Part shown: positions 15,127-22,164 of the stretch, in pieces
How the letters are laid out: each line of letters opens with the position of its first letter
Numbering within the stretch: position 1 is the stretch's first letter
Assembly (NCBI GenBank): GCA_036001225.1
Contig: DASYUM010000206.1
Location: forward strand, 1 to 35,295
Direction: 5' to 3'
Source of the DNA: DASYUM01 sp036001225
GTDB taxonomy: Bacteria; Methylomirabilota; Methylomirabilia; Rokubacteriales; DASRDR01
Length of the DNA: 35,295 nucleotides
Notes under the pieces: model-generated
Databases searched by the model: none
Told to the model about the DNA's origin: nothing
The model's input: only the letters and a program-made list of their open reading frames with translations
Program-made: the position numbers and the translations under genes

Positions 15127-16322
15127 TTCAGCATGGCCACCGTAGTGCCCGGATAATAGTGTGCCAGGATCTCCCGGTAGGCGTACCCGCGATCCGCCAT
15201 CCCCTTGGCACCGAACTGAGAGAGGCCCACCCCGTGGCCCCAGCCGCGCCCCTCGAAGCGCACCACGCCGTCCTGGACCACCGGGACGAAGAGGGTGCTC
15301 TTGAGCACGTCGTAGCCGACCAGCCGCCGGAAGTCGGTCCCCTTCACGGTCGTGGTGCCCCGCGAGTGCTCGATCGCGAGCCGGAGCACCCGGAACGATC
15401 CGCTTCGCTCCAGCACGCTGAACCGGGTGATCTCGCCTACCTCCAGCCCGCCCTGGCGCAGGCGGTCGGCGACGACGGCCAGTGGCAGCGTGATCGCCCA
15501 CGCGTAGTTCGGCGACTCGAGCGAGAACTCGTCCCGGACGCCGGGCAGTGGCGGGACGCCCTCGCCCGAGAAGACGAGCTGGGACGCCTCCGTGAAGCCC
15601 CCGGAATCGGAGTGGTAGAACGCGGGGAAAACGCTCCCCTGCCAGGTGAGAACCTGTCCGACCGTGCCGCGGGCCGCCTCCGCGGCCGGGGACCCCTCGC
15701 CCACCCGACCCGCGTAGTTCTGGTGCTGGCTGCCCGCGCCGAGGTGATAGGGTTTCGTGCTGTTCCGCTGCTGGTGGAAGACTGCGTAGGTCCGGGCCAC
15801 CACCGCCACCGCGCGGAGCGCCTCGGGGGGCCACTTTTCCGAGGCTTCGGCTCGCACCGTCCCCGCCACGTACTCCTCGAGCGGCACTTCGTTGATCACC
15901 ATCAGCCCGTCCCCGCTCCGCCATACCTCGAGGTCACCCACGTATTCCCGAGGCCCGACGGCGAAGACGCGCAGCCGGGCGATCAGGCGCACCCCGGCCA
16001 TCGCGAACGCCTGACGCTCGCGTCCCCAGCTGAGCTCGAGGCCATTCGCCCAGGGCTTGATCCGAATCGGTCCACCTCCGGCAATGCCGCGAAGCGGGCG
16101 CCGGGTGCCGGCATCGAGCACGGTGACCAACTCGGGGGCGGCGACTTCGACCCCGCGGAGTCCGTCCCCCAGCGCGACCCGGATGGGCTCCGCCCCCCGG
16201 GCCGGCGCCGCGGCGGCCACGAGACCCACCAGGAGGAGGAGGCACGCCGAGCGCCGAGAACGCAGAGAGAAGGCGCGCCGCAGGACGTCGCGGGGCGGGG
16301 GCCCCGGCCCGGGCCGGCTCAT
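15123..16322 (-). CDS. SpoIID/LytB-domain secreted protein
   Basis: 399 residues from ATG 16322, coupled by ATGA to the DUF2905 stop. An arginine-rich start is followed by a signal-type helix (ACLLLLVGLVAAAAPARGA, about 29-47), so it is exported. The C-terminal two thirds is a SpoIID domain: INEVPLEEYVAGTVRAEAS, WPPEALRAVAVVARTYAVF, FPAFYHSDSGGFTE, GRGWGHGVGLSQFGAKGMA and YREILAHYYPGT. SpoIID proteins are lytic transglycosylases acting on glycan strands lacking stem peptides; outside spore formers they act in cell-wall turnover or division. The genes ruvB-DUF2905-spoIID-queA form a conserved neighbourhood in several phyla. Confidence 0.88.
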   Translation of the reverse strand: MSRPGPGPPPRDVLRRAFSLRSRRSACLLLLVGLVAAAAPARGAEPIRVALGDGLRGVEVAAPELVTVLDAGTRRPLRGIAGGGPIRIKPWANGLELSWGRERQAFAMAGVRLIARLRVFAVGPREYVGDLEVWRSGDGLMVINEVPLEEYVAGTVRAEASEKWPPEALRAVAVVARTYAVFHQQRNSTKPYHLGAGSQHQNYAGRVGEGSPAAEAARGTVGQVLTWQGSVFPAFYHSDSGGFTEASQLVFSGEGVPPLPGVRDEFSLESPNYAWAITLPLAVVADRLRQGGLEVGEITRFSVLERSGSFRVLRLAIEHSRGTTTVKGTDFRRLVGYDVLKSTLFVPVVQDGVVRFEGRGWGHGVGLSQFGAKGMADRGYAYREILAHYYPGTTVAMLK

Positions 16323-16534
16323 CGGCGGGAGAAGACGCTCAGGATCAGCGTCAGGATGATGCTGATCAGGATGGAGGTCGTGAGCGGGAAGTAGAACGAC
16401 CAGTTGCCGCGCTGGATGTGGAAGTCCCCCGGCAGGCGACCGACCATCGGCACCTTGCCGCCAAGGACGAGGATCCCGCCGACGATGATCAGCAGCACCC
16501 CGAACCCGATCAGCCGCTTGCCGAGGTCGGCCAT
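16319..16534 (-). CDS. DUF2905 small membrane protein
   Basis: 71 residues. Two hydrophobic helices: KRLIGFGVLLIIVGGILVLGG near 6-26 and FPLTTSILISIILTLILSVF near 49-68, with the diagnostic middle KVPMVGRLPGDFHIQRGNWSFYFP. That G-R-L-P-G-D-x-x-x-x-R segment defines the DUF2905 family, inner-membrane proteins of unknown function commonly found beside ruvB and queA. Gap of 11 bp after ruvB, four-base overlap (ATGA) with the spoIID-like gene. Confidence 0.92.
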   Translation of the reverse strand: MADLGKRLIGFGVLLIIVGGILVLGGKVPMVGRLPGDFHIQRGNWSFYFPLTTSILISIILTLILSVFSRR

Positions 16535-16545
16535 CGAATCGCCCG

Positions 16546-17574
16546 CTAGAGGGACAACTGATGCGGGCCTTCCGGGCCTTCCGGACGATAGCCGAGGTGC
16601 TGGTAGGCCGCCGGGGTGGCCCGTCGGCCGTTGGGGCCGCGCACCACGAAGCCGATCTTGAGCAGGTAGGGCTCCACCATCTCGGCCAGGGTCTCCGCCT
16701 CGTCGTTGATCGTCGCCGCGATCGCGTCCAGCCCGACCGGCCCGCCGGCGTAGCGCTCGATGATGGCCTGGAGGAACCGCCGGTCGAGCCGGTCGAGCCC
16801 GCGGGTATCGACCCCCTCCATGGTGAGGGCCGCGTCCGACGCCTCGCGCGTGACCCGGCCATCGGCCTTGACCTGGGCAAAGTCGCGCACGCGGCGGAGG
16901 AGCCGGTTGGCGATCCGCGGCGTGCCCCGCGCCCGACGGGCGAGCTCGAGCGCGCCATCGGCCTCGATCGGCACTCCCAGGATGCCGGCCGACCGGGTCA
17001 CGATGCGGGACAGCTCCTCTTCCGTGTAGAAGTCGAGGTGGTGGAAAATCCCGAAGCGCTCGCGGAGGGGCGAGGTCAGCATGCCGGGCCGCGTCGTCGC
17101 ACCGATCAGCGTGAACGGCCTCAGCTTGTGCGTGAAAGTTCGCGCGTGCGTCCCCTTGTCGACGACGAAGTTCACTTCGAAATCTTCCATGGCCGGGTAG
17201 AGCAGCTCCTCGACGACATGCGGCAAGCGATGGATTTCGTCGATGAACAAGACGTCCCCGGGCTCCAGGCTGGTGAGGATGCCCATCAGATCGTCGCCCC
17301 GCTCCAGCGCCGGCCCCGAGGTCGTCTTGATCCGGCTCCCCATCTCGTTGGCCAGGATGTAAGCGAGCGTGGTCTTCCCCAGCCCCGGCGGGCCGTAGAG
17401 GAGTACGTGATCCAGGCACTCGTTGCGCTGACGGGCGGCATCGACCGAGACGCGGAGACTTTCCACGGCCTCCTGCTGCCCGACGTACTCCTCCAACCGC
17501 TGGGGCCGAAGCGTGCGTTCGAACTGCGCCTCGTCGGCGAGGGGCAGCCGGCTCAGCAGGTCGCTGCCGCTCAC
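16546..17574 (-). CDS. ruvB: Holliday junction branch migration ATPase RuvB
   Basis: 342 residues from GTG 17574, coupled by GTGA to ruvA. Hexameric AAA+ motor of the RuvAB complex. Typical N-terminus RTLRPQRLEEYVGQ, Walker A GPPGLGKT at 61-68, Walker B VLFIDEIHRLP around 109-117, sensor/arginine-finger region LIGATTRPGMLTSPLRERFG, and the C-terminal winged helix (GGPVGLDAIAATINDEAETL, EPYLLKIGFVVRGPNGR). Length and all motifs intact. Confidence 0.98.
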   Translation of the reverse strand: MSGSDLLSRLPLADEAQFERTLRPQRLEEYVGQQEAVESLRVSVDAARQRNECLDHVLLYGPPGLGKTTLAYILANEMGSRIKTTSGPALERGDDLMGILTSLEPGDVLFIDEIHRLPHVVEELLYPAMEDFEVNFVVDKGTHARTFTHKLRPFTLIGATTRPGMLTSPLRERFGIFHHLDFYTEEELSRIVTRSAGILGVPIEADGALELARRARGTPRIANRLLRRVRDFAQVKADGRVTREASDAALTMEGVDTRGLDRLDRRFLQAIIERYAGGPVGLDAIAATINDEAETLAEMVEPYLLKIGFVVRGPNGRRATPAAYQHLGYRPEGPEGPHQLSL

Positions 17575-18215
17575 GTCCCACCTCGGCGGGCCCGGTAGAT
17601 CTCCTCGAACAGGGCCTCCGGCGTGTCGATGTCGGGACGGCGGGCCAGCGCCTCCCGGATCGCCTGGTCGGCCTCCCCCCCGCGCAGCCCCAGCTGGCGC
17701 ACCAGCACCTCCCGCACCATGACCCGCACGTCGTCCTCACCGGGCTCCGCCGCCGGCTTGGACGGCTCCGCCTGCGGCATGAGGGCGTACTTGGCCACCT
17801 TGCCCTCCAGCTGGGCGATGATGTTGCGGCACTTCTGGGGGCCGATCCCGGGCAGGCGGCGGAGGAACCGCTCGTCCTTGCTCACGATGGCGGCGGCGAT
17901 CTCGGGAATCGGTGCCACCAGCGCCCGCGCCGCCACCAGCGGACCCACGTCCTTGACCGTGATCAGCCGCTCGAAGAACTCGCGCTCCAGCTCGGCGGCG
18001 AACCCGATCAGGACGGGGCGGGGCTGGTCGCGCGTCGCGTGGTAGTAAATCACCAGCGCCAGCTCGGCCGCTTCGTCGCCGTCGGCGGCCACCGCGTCCT
18101 CGAGGCTCCGGGACACCACCGGAGGGAGCACGACCTCGTAGCCGACCCCGGCCGACTCCACCACGACGCGATCCTCCAGGCGCCGCCGCAGGCGGCCGCG
18201 GAGCGAGGCGATCAT
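17571..18215 (-). CDS. ruvA: Holliday junction DNA-binding protein RuvA
   Basis: 214 residues from ATG 18215, coupled by ATGA to ruvC. N-terminal OB domain (MIASLRGRLRRRLEDRVVVESAGVGYEVVLP), two helix-hairpin-helix motifs (LITVKDVGPLVAARAL and LRRLPGIGPQKCRNIIAQLEGK), and a C-terminal three-helix domain that contacts RuvB. It tetramerises on the four-way junction. A short acidic linker (SKPAAEPGEDD) separates domains 2 and 3. All expected parts are present. Confidence 0.96.
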   Translation of the reverse strand: MIASLRGRLRRRLEDRVVVESAGVGYEVVLPPVVSRSLEDAVAADGDEAAELALVIYYHATRDQPRPVLIGFAAELEREFFERLITVKDVGPLVAARALVAPIPEIAAAIVSKDERFLRRLPGIGPQKCRNIIAQLEGKVAKYALMPQAEPSKPAAEPGEDDVRVMVREVLVRQLGLRGGEADQAIREALARRPDIDTPEALFEEIYRARRGGT

Positions 18216-18709
18216 CGCATCCCGAGCGACCCCACGCCCCCCGCCCGCGAGAGCCCGATGAAGGCCAGCGCGAGCGCGTCGGCGACGTGGCTGGGCCGGG
18301 GCAGGACGGCCAGGCCGAAATGGGCCTGCACCGCACGGGCCACCTGGTCCTTGCCGGCGACGCCGGAGGCCGTGACCGCCCGCTTGACCTCGGCCGGGGT
18401 CACGCTCACCGCCGCCACCTTGCGCTGGCGGGCCACCAGAAAGATGACGGCGCGGGCGTGGGCCATCAGGATCGCGGGCCGGGGAACCGCCGGCGCGCTG
18501 AAGAGGTCCTCGATGACCAGGAGATCCGGCGCGAAGGAGTCGAGCACGCCGTGGACGCCGTCGAAGAGCTGTTCGAGCCGCGCTCCCAGAGGTTCGGCCG
18601 GCTGCGTGCGCAGGAGGCCGGTCCCGAGGACGCTCACCCCGGCCCGCCCGCGCTCCACGGCCGCGAAGCCGGTCGTGGCGAGCCCGGGATCGAATCCGAC
18701 GGCCCGCAA
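18212..18709 (-). CDS. ruvC: Holliday junction endonuclease RuvC
   Basis: 165 residues from a TTG (18709) preceded by GAGG. With this start the first catalytic Asp is D7 (MRAVGFDPGLA), as in the Escherichia coli enzyme; the other active-site residues are E67 (LLVIEDLF), H141 and D144 (SHVADALALA). His replaces the third Asp as in some thermophile RuvCs. The frame is open 16 codons further to 18757, but those codons lie in a hairpin repeat element, so they are unlikely to be coding. First gene of the coupled ruvC-ruvA-ruvB set. Confidence 0.93.
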   Translation of the reverse strand: MRAVGFDPGLATTGFAAVERGRAGVSVLGTGLLRTQPAEPLGARLEQLFDGVHGVLDSFAPDLLVIEDLFSAPAVPRPAILMAHARAVIFLVARQRKVAAVSVTPAEVKRAVTASGVAGKDQVARAVQAHFGLAVLPRPSHVADALALAFIGLSRAGGVGSLGMR

Positions 18710-18716
18710 CTTACCT

Positions 18717-18764
18717 CGGCGGGGGGCTCTGCCCCCCGCCGACAGCCCTCGCGGCAAAGCCGCG
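18717..18764. repeat. bipartite hairpin element, copy 2 (yebC-ruvC gap)
   Basis: Hairpin 1 at 18717-18741 (11 bp stem CGGCGGGGGGC, loop TCT) and hairpin 2 at 18750-18764 (CGCGGC, loop AAA). Same two-hairpin plan as 10387-10450 and 30723-30785, but with a shorter spacer. It lies 7 bp upstream of the ruvC start. Confidence 0.65.
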
Positions 18765-18843
18765 CCGTTTGCCCTTCGGTGAATGGATCAGGCCGGCCTC
18801 CCCCCCGGACAGGCAACGGGACACGCCGATGGTTGGCACCGTT

Positions 18844-19596
18844 TCAGGCTGCTCCGGCTGTCTCCAGGACCTCGTCGGGGATGTCGAAGTTCGCGTAGAC
18901 GTGCTGGACGTCTTCCAGCTCCTCCAGGCCCTCGACCAGGCGCAGCACCTGCTGGGCCTCCTTGCCCTCCAGTCGAATCGTGGACTGCGGGACGTAGGTC
19001 ACCTCGGCCGACTGGATCGGGACGCCCTTCGCCTCCAGGACGCGCCGCACGGCGTCGAGCTCGGCCGGGGCCGAGGAGATCTCGAAGAGACTGTCGGAGC
19101 GCCTCATGTCGGCGGCCCCCGCTTCCAGCGCGAGAGCGAACAGGTCATCCTCGCCCACCCGGCTCGCGTCCACCAGGACGAGGCCCTTCCGCTCGAACAT
19201 CCAGGACACCGACCCCACTTCTCCCAGGTTCCCGCCGAACTTCGTGAACGCGTGGCGGATCTCCGGAGCCGTCCGGTTCTTGTTGTCGGTCAGCACCTTC
19301 ACCAGGAGCGCGACCCCGGCCGGCCCGTAGCCCTCGTAGGTCACCTCCTCGTAGGTTTCGCCCGGGAGCTCGCCGGTACCCTTCTGGATGGCCCGCTTGA
19401 GCGTGTCGGCCGGCAGGTTGACGGCCTTGGCCTCCTCGATCGCGGCCTTGAGCCGCATGTTGCCCTTGGGATCGCCGCCGCCGACCCGGGCCGCGGTCGT
19501 GACCTCGCGGATGAGCTTGGAAAAGAGCTTCCCGCGCTGCTGGTCGTTCTTGGCCTTCTTCCGCTTGATCTGAGCCCACTTCGAATGCCCGGACAT
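18844..19596 (-). CDS. yebC: YebC/PmpR family regulatory protein
   Basis: 250 residues. Begins MSGHSKWAQIKRKKAKNDQQ, contains GGDPKGNMRLKAAIEEAKAVNLP, GYGPAGVALLVKVLTDNKNRT and FGGNLGEVGSVSWMFERKG, all hallmarks of YebC. Family members act as transcriptional regulators or, as shown more recently for some, help translate poly-proline stretches. Very strong Shine-Dalgarno (GGAGGAGGTGAGC) just upstream. It precedes ruvC in the same direction, as in many proteobacteria; 134 bp gap with a hairpin element. Confidence 0.96.
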   Translation of the reverse strand: MSGHSKWAQIKRKKAKNDQQRGKLFSKLIREVTTAARVGGGDPKGNMRLKAAIEEAKAVNLPADTLKRAIQKGTGELPGETYEEVTYEGYGPAGVALLVKVLTDNKNRTAPEIRHAFTKFGGNLGEVGSVSWMFERKGLVLVDASRVGEDDLFALALEAGAADMRRSDSLFEISSAPAELDAVRRVLEAKGVPIQSAEVTYVPQSTIRLEGKEAQQVLRLVEGLEELEDVQHVYANFDIPDEVLETAGAA

Positions 19597-19616
19597 TGCC
19601 GCTCACCTCCTCCGGT

Positions 19617-20600
19617 TCACCACGACGCTTCGGCGACCAGGCTCTCCCGCAGCTGCCGCACGCGTTCGACTCGAGCCACCTGCCGCTTCTCGGCCGCCTC
19701 CGCGTGCCGCTGCTCGACCGGCGTCTCCGGCGGCAGCGGCGGGAGCGGGTCCCCGGCCTCCGCCCGCAGCTTCACGAACGTGAGGTAGGCCGTGCACGTG
19801 TGACGCACCTCACCGGTGAAGGGCGCCTCGGCCAGCACCTTGAGCCCGATCTCCATCGACCGGGTGCCGACCCGGTTGAGGCCGCCGTGGAGGGTCACCA
19901 TCTCCCCCACCCGGATCGGGGCGTAAAACTCGAGGGCGTCCATCGACGCCGTCGCCAGCGGAGCGCGCGCGTAGCGCACGGCCAGGATGCCAGCCGCTTC
20001 GTCCACGATGAGCAGCAGCTTGCCGGCGAACATGAGGCTGCCGTAGAGCGCGTCTTCCGGGAACACGAACCGGCTCGCCTCGAAGCGCCACCGAAACCCG
20101 GCGGTCTCGTCCCGGATCTCCCGCACCCGCTCCGCTCGCTGGGCCAGCCGGGCGCGGCGGGCCTCCCGCCGGGCCTGGGCGGCCTCGGTCACCACCGCTT
20201 CGATGGCATCGGCCGGGATGATCCGCGCCTCCACCGGCCGCGGGCGGGCGTCCTCGTCGATGGCCACGAACGCCAGGTGCGAGGAGAGCGTCACGTGGCG
20301 CTCGCCGGTCGCCGGACGCTCGGAGTAGACGCGCACGCCGACCTCGAGCGAGGTCCGCCCGACCCACTCGACCCGGGCCCGGAGGATCGCGATCTCCCCC
20401 ACCCGCACCGGGTGGAGAAAGTCGATGTCGTCCATGGCCCCGAGCGCCACCGGCCCGTGCGCGATCCGGGAGGCGGCCAGCGTCCCGGCGGTGGCGATCC
20501 ACTCCATCATGCGCCCGCCGTAGATCTGTCCAGGTGCCCCCGCGTATTGAGGAAACACGTACTGGACCATCTCGGCGACGGTCTCACCGACCGTGGGCAA
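19617..20600 (-). CDS. acyl-CoA thioesterase with two hotdog domains
   Basis: 327 residues from a proposed TTG (20600) with AAGGGGG five bases upstream and a -10-like TAGAAT about 33 bases upstream; the open frame continues to 20771 through hairpin sequence and is unlikely to be coding. Two tandem hotdog domains: the first with YGGRMMEWIATAGTLAA and DDIDFLHPVRVGE, the second with GSLMFAGKLLLIVDEAAG and DALEFYAPIRVGE. This arrangement matches ACOT/BFIT-type thioesterases, which hydrolyse acyl-CoA to free acid and CoA. In the second domain the usual G-G before the helix reads F-A-G, so one active-site set may be degraded. A basic coiled linker near 150-180 joins them. Confidence 0.85.
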   Translation of the reverse strand: MPTVGETVAEMVQYVFPQYAGAPGQIYGGRMMEWIATAGTLAASRIAHGPVALGAMDDIDFLHPVRVGEIAILRARVEWVGRTSLEVGVRVYSERPATGERHVTLSSHLAFVAIDEDARPRPVEARIIPADAIEAVVTEAAQARREARRARLAQRAERVREIRDETAGFRWRFEASRFVFPEDALYGSLMFAGKLLLIVDEAAGILAVRYARAPLATASMDALEFYAPIRVGEMVTLHGGLNRVGTRSMEIGLKVLAEAPFTGEVRHTCTAYLTFVKLRAEAGDPLPPLPPETPVEQRHAEAAEKRQVARVERVRQLRESLVAEASW

Positions 20601-20632
20601 CGTGACCCCCTTCGGCTGTCGGAGGACGCCAT

Positions 20633-20638
20633 ATTCTA
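20633..20638 (-). promoter_or_regulatory. -10 element for the thioesterase gene
   Basis: TAGAAT read on the minus strand; expected start near 20626, giving a 26-base leader that includes the AAGGGGG Shine-Dalgarno and ends at the TTG start. No good -35 is visible. Confidence 0.35.
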
Positions 20639-20644
20639 CCCGTG

Positions 20645-20672
20645 CCGCCGCGCCGAAGTAAAGGCGCGGCGG
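20645..20672. repeat. 10 bp stem hairpin upstream of the thioesterase
   Basis: CCGCCGCGCC at 20645-20654 pairs with 20663-20672 across an 8-base loop. It lies between the secreted-protein gene and the thioesterase and could act as a second terminator for the former. Confidence 0.5.
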
Positions 20673-20783
20673 GGTTCCGCACGCCGCGCGCTTCTCAGGG
20701 GGGACCCACCGCACGGGCGCGCGGCAGTCCAGGCGGTAAAAACGGCGCGGGGCCCGCGCGGGCGGGCCCATCGGCCCTGACCC

Positions 20784-20800
20784 GCGGGACCCCGTCCCGC
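20784..20800 (-). terminator. hairpin 16 bp downstream of the secreted-protein gene
   Basis: GCGGGAC and its complement with a CCC loop, placed directly after the stop of the 20817-21440 gene on the minus strand. No U-tract follows, as for other hairpins in this GC-rich window. Confidence 0.45.
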
Positions 20801-20816
20801 GTTGCGAGGAGCGCTG

Positions 20817-21440
20817 CTAGTTGAAGAGGGTGACGACGAACTTCGACAACGGCGCCGGCTGCGTCTCTGGGATCGTCAGCGGCACCACCTCACCAGGATT
20901 ATCCAGGTCGATGTAGCAGAAGCCAGTGGGCGCGGCGCAGGGGAACGCGAGGAGCGCGACACCCGCGAAGTTTCCGCTCACGCCCAGGCTCGGAATGATC
21001 CACGTCCCACTCACATTCACGAACGGCAGACCGCTGAAGGCCGGGGTGAAGTCGAGGGTGCCGGCCAGCGTGCCCTTCAACACCCCACCGCCGCTGGAGC
21101 TCGGATAGAACTTCACGCTACCCGTGATCGGACCCACGCCGGTCGCGAGCGACACGTCGGAGATCACGGGCTGGACCTTGACGGCGCCCTCCAGGAAGGC
21201 GAGACTCCCGCACCCCTGGGTGAGCGTGCCCACCTCCTTGGCGGTCGCGACCCTGTGCACCGGATCGCTGGGCTCGTCGGTCGCGACGAAATCGACCCGC
21301 TCGATCGTCTCGGTCAGGACGCCGACGATGCTGTTCCCCGTGCACTCGGCGTCGGCTGCCACAGGGCCCAGCGCGAGCAGCAGCCCTGCCGCCAGCAGGC
21401 CCACCTTCAGTGCGCCCCTCCCACCACGATGCGGTTCCAT
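20817..21440 (-). CDS. secreted protein of unknown function with four cysteines
   Basis: 207 residues from ATG 21440 (AGGAG nine bases upstream). Signal peptide: basic start MEPHRGGRGALK, hydrophobic core VGLLAAGLLLALGPVA, likely cleavage after ADA before ECTGN. The mature part is small-residue and beta-strand rich (GPITGSVKFYPSSSGGGVLKG, VSGTWIIPSLGVSGNFAGVA) with four Cys (ECTG, GCGS, PCAAP, FCYID), suggesting two disulfides. The frame is open to 21602 with its own weak Shine-Dalgarno, but those 54 residues would bury the signal peptide. I recognise no family. It stands alone between hairpins. Confidence 0.65.
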   Translation of the reverse strand: MEPHRGGRGALKVGLLAAGLLLALGPVAADAECTGNSIVGVLTETIERVDFVATDEPSDPVHRVATAKEVGTLTQGCGSLAFLEGAVKVQPVISDVSLATGVGPITGSVKFYPSSSGGGVLKGTLAGTLDFTPAFSGLPFVNVSGTWIIPSLGVSGNFAGVALLAFPCAAPTGFCYIDLDNPGEVVPLTIPETQPAPLSKFVVTLFN

Positions 21441-22135
21441 GGCCGTCGTCTCCTCACTCCTCGTCCGGGGGCCCCACACCCGGCGAGCCCCAGATTGGAC
21501 CAGCGATGACGTGGAGATCAGGTTGCCGACCGCGACCGAGCGCCACGCGCGGACCATCCGCCCTCCCATCTCACAGCTCGTTCTCACACTTTGCGTTTTC
21601 ATAGCAACCTCGGCGGGGTAGTATGCAACGCGAGGGCCACGGCGGAATATCCTGGCAAGCCACTACAAAGTAATGCTTTTCCCTCCTGGGATGAGCGCGT
21701 GGCAGGCTCGTTTCTTACCGTGGCTGGCGCCGACACGCCGGCCCGCAATCCACATGGGAGCGGCAACCTGCCGGGAATTCGTGACTGCTGGCGTGGAGTG
21801 GCTGCTCTTCGATGAGACGGATCGATCGGCCAGGAAATGGCCGGAGCGGTCAGCACCTGAGCACCCATGAGCGGCGCTACCACGGGCGCTGGGACGCGGG
21901 CCCGACTGCCGCGCCTACCGTTCATGCAACGACCGCGCCACTGGGACCGTGATGCGAGAAGCCCAAGAATCTCATTGGCTTGGCAGCTCGAAACGGATAC
22001 CGGGGAAGGCGAGCCGGGGCCAGTCCCTTACCGCACCAGGTCTAGTGAGCGGGAGGTCAGCGCGTCCGAGGGGTAGAGTTTTCGCGGCTCTCGGCCCACT
22101 TGGGAGGCGGGGGGCACCGGGCGGTCAAGGAGTCA
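21441..22135. other. intergenic stretch without a convincing gene
   Basis: About 700 bp between the secreted-protein gene and the hairpin following the solute-binding-protein gene. Base composition is visibly less GC-rich than its surroundings. Several 60-110 codon frames are open on both strands but have no recognisable motif, no consistent third-position bias and no good ribosome site. I found no tRNA-like fold. It should hold the promoter of the secreted-protein gene. Confidence 0.5.
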
Positions 22136-22164
22136 CCGGGCCGGCGAGAAACTGAGCGGCCCGG
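22136..22164 (-). terminator. hairpin directly after the family 5 binding-protein gene
   Basis: Perfect 8 bp stem CCGGGCCG (22136-22143 with 22157-22164) and a 13-base loop, abutting the stop codon at 22165-22167 on the minus strand. No U-tract. Confidence 0.45.

Noticed and set aside
21867..22076. 69-codon plus-strand ORF considered as a Pup candidate because of its size
   Set aside because: It ends in SASEG, lacks the acidic helical C-terminal region and the GGE/GGQ or RTGE ending, and is far from dop and prcB.
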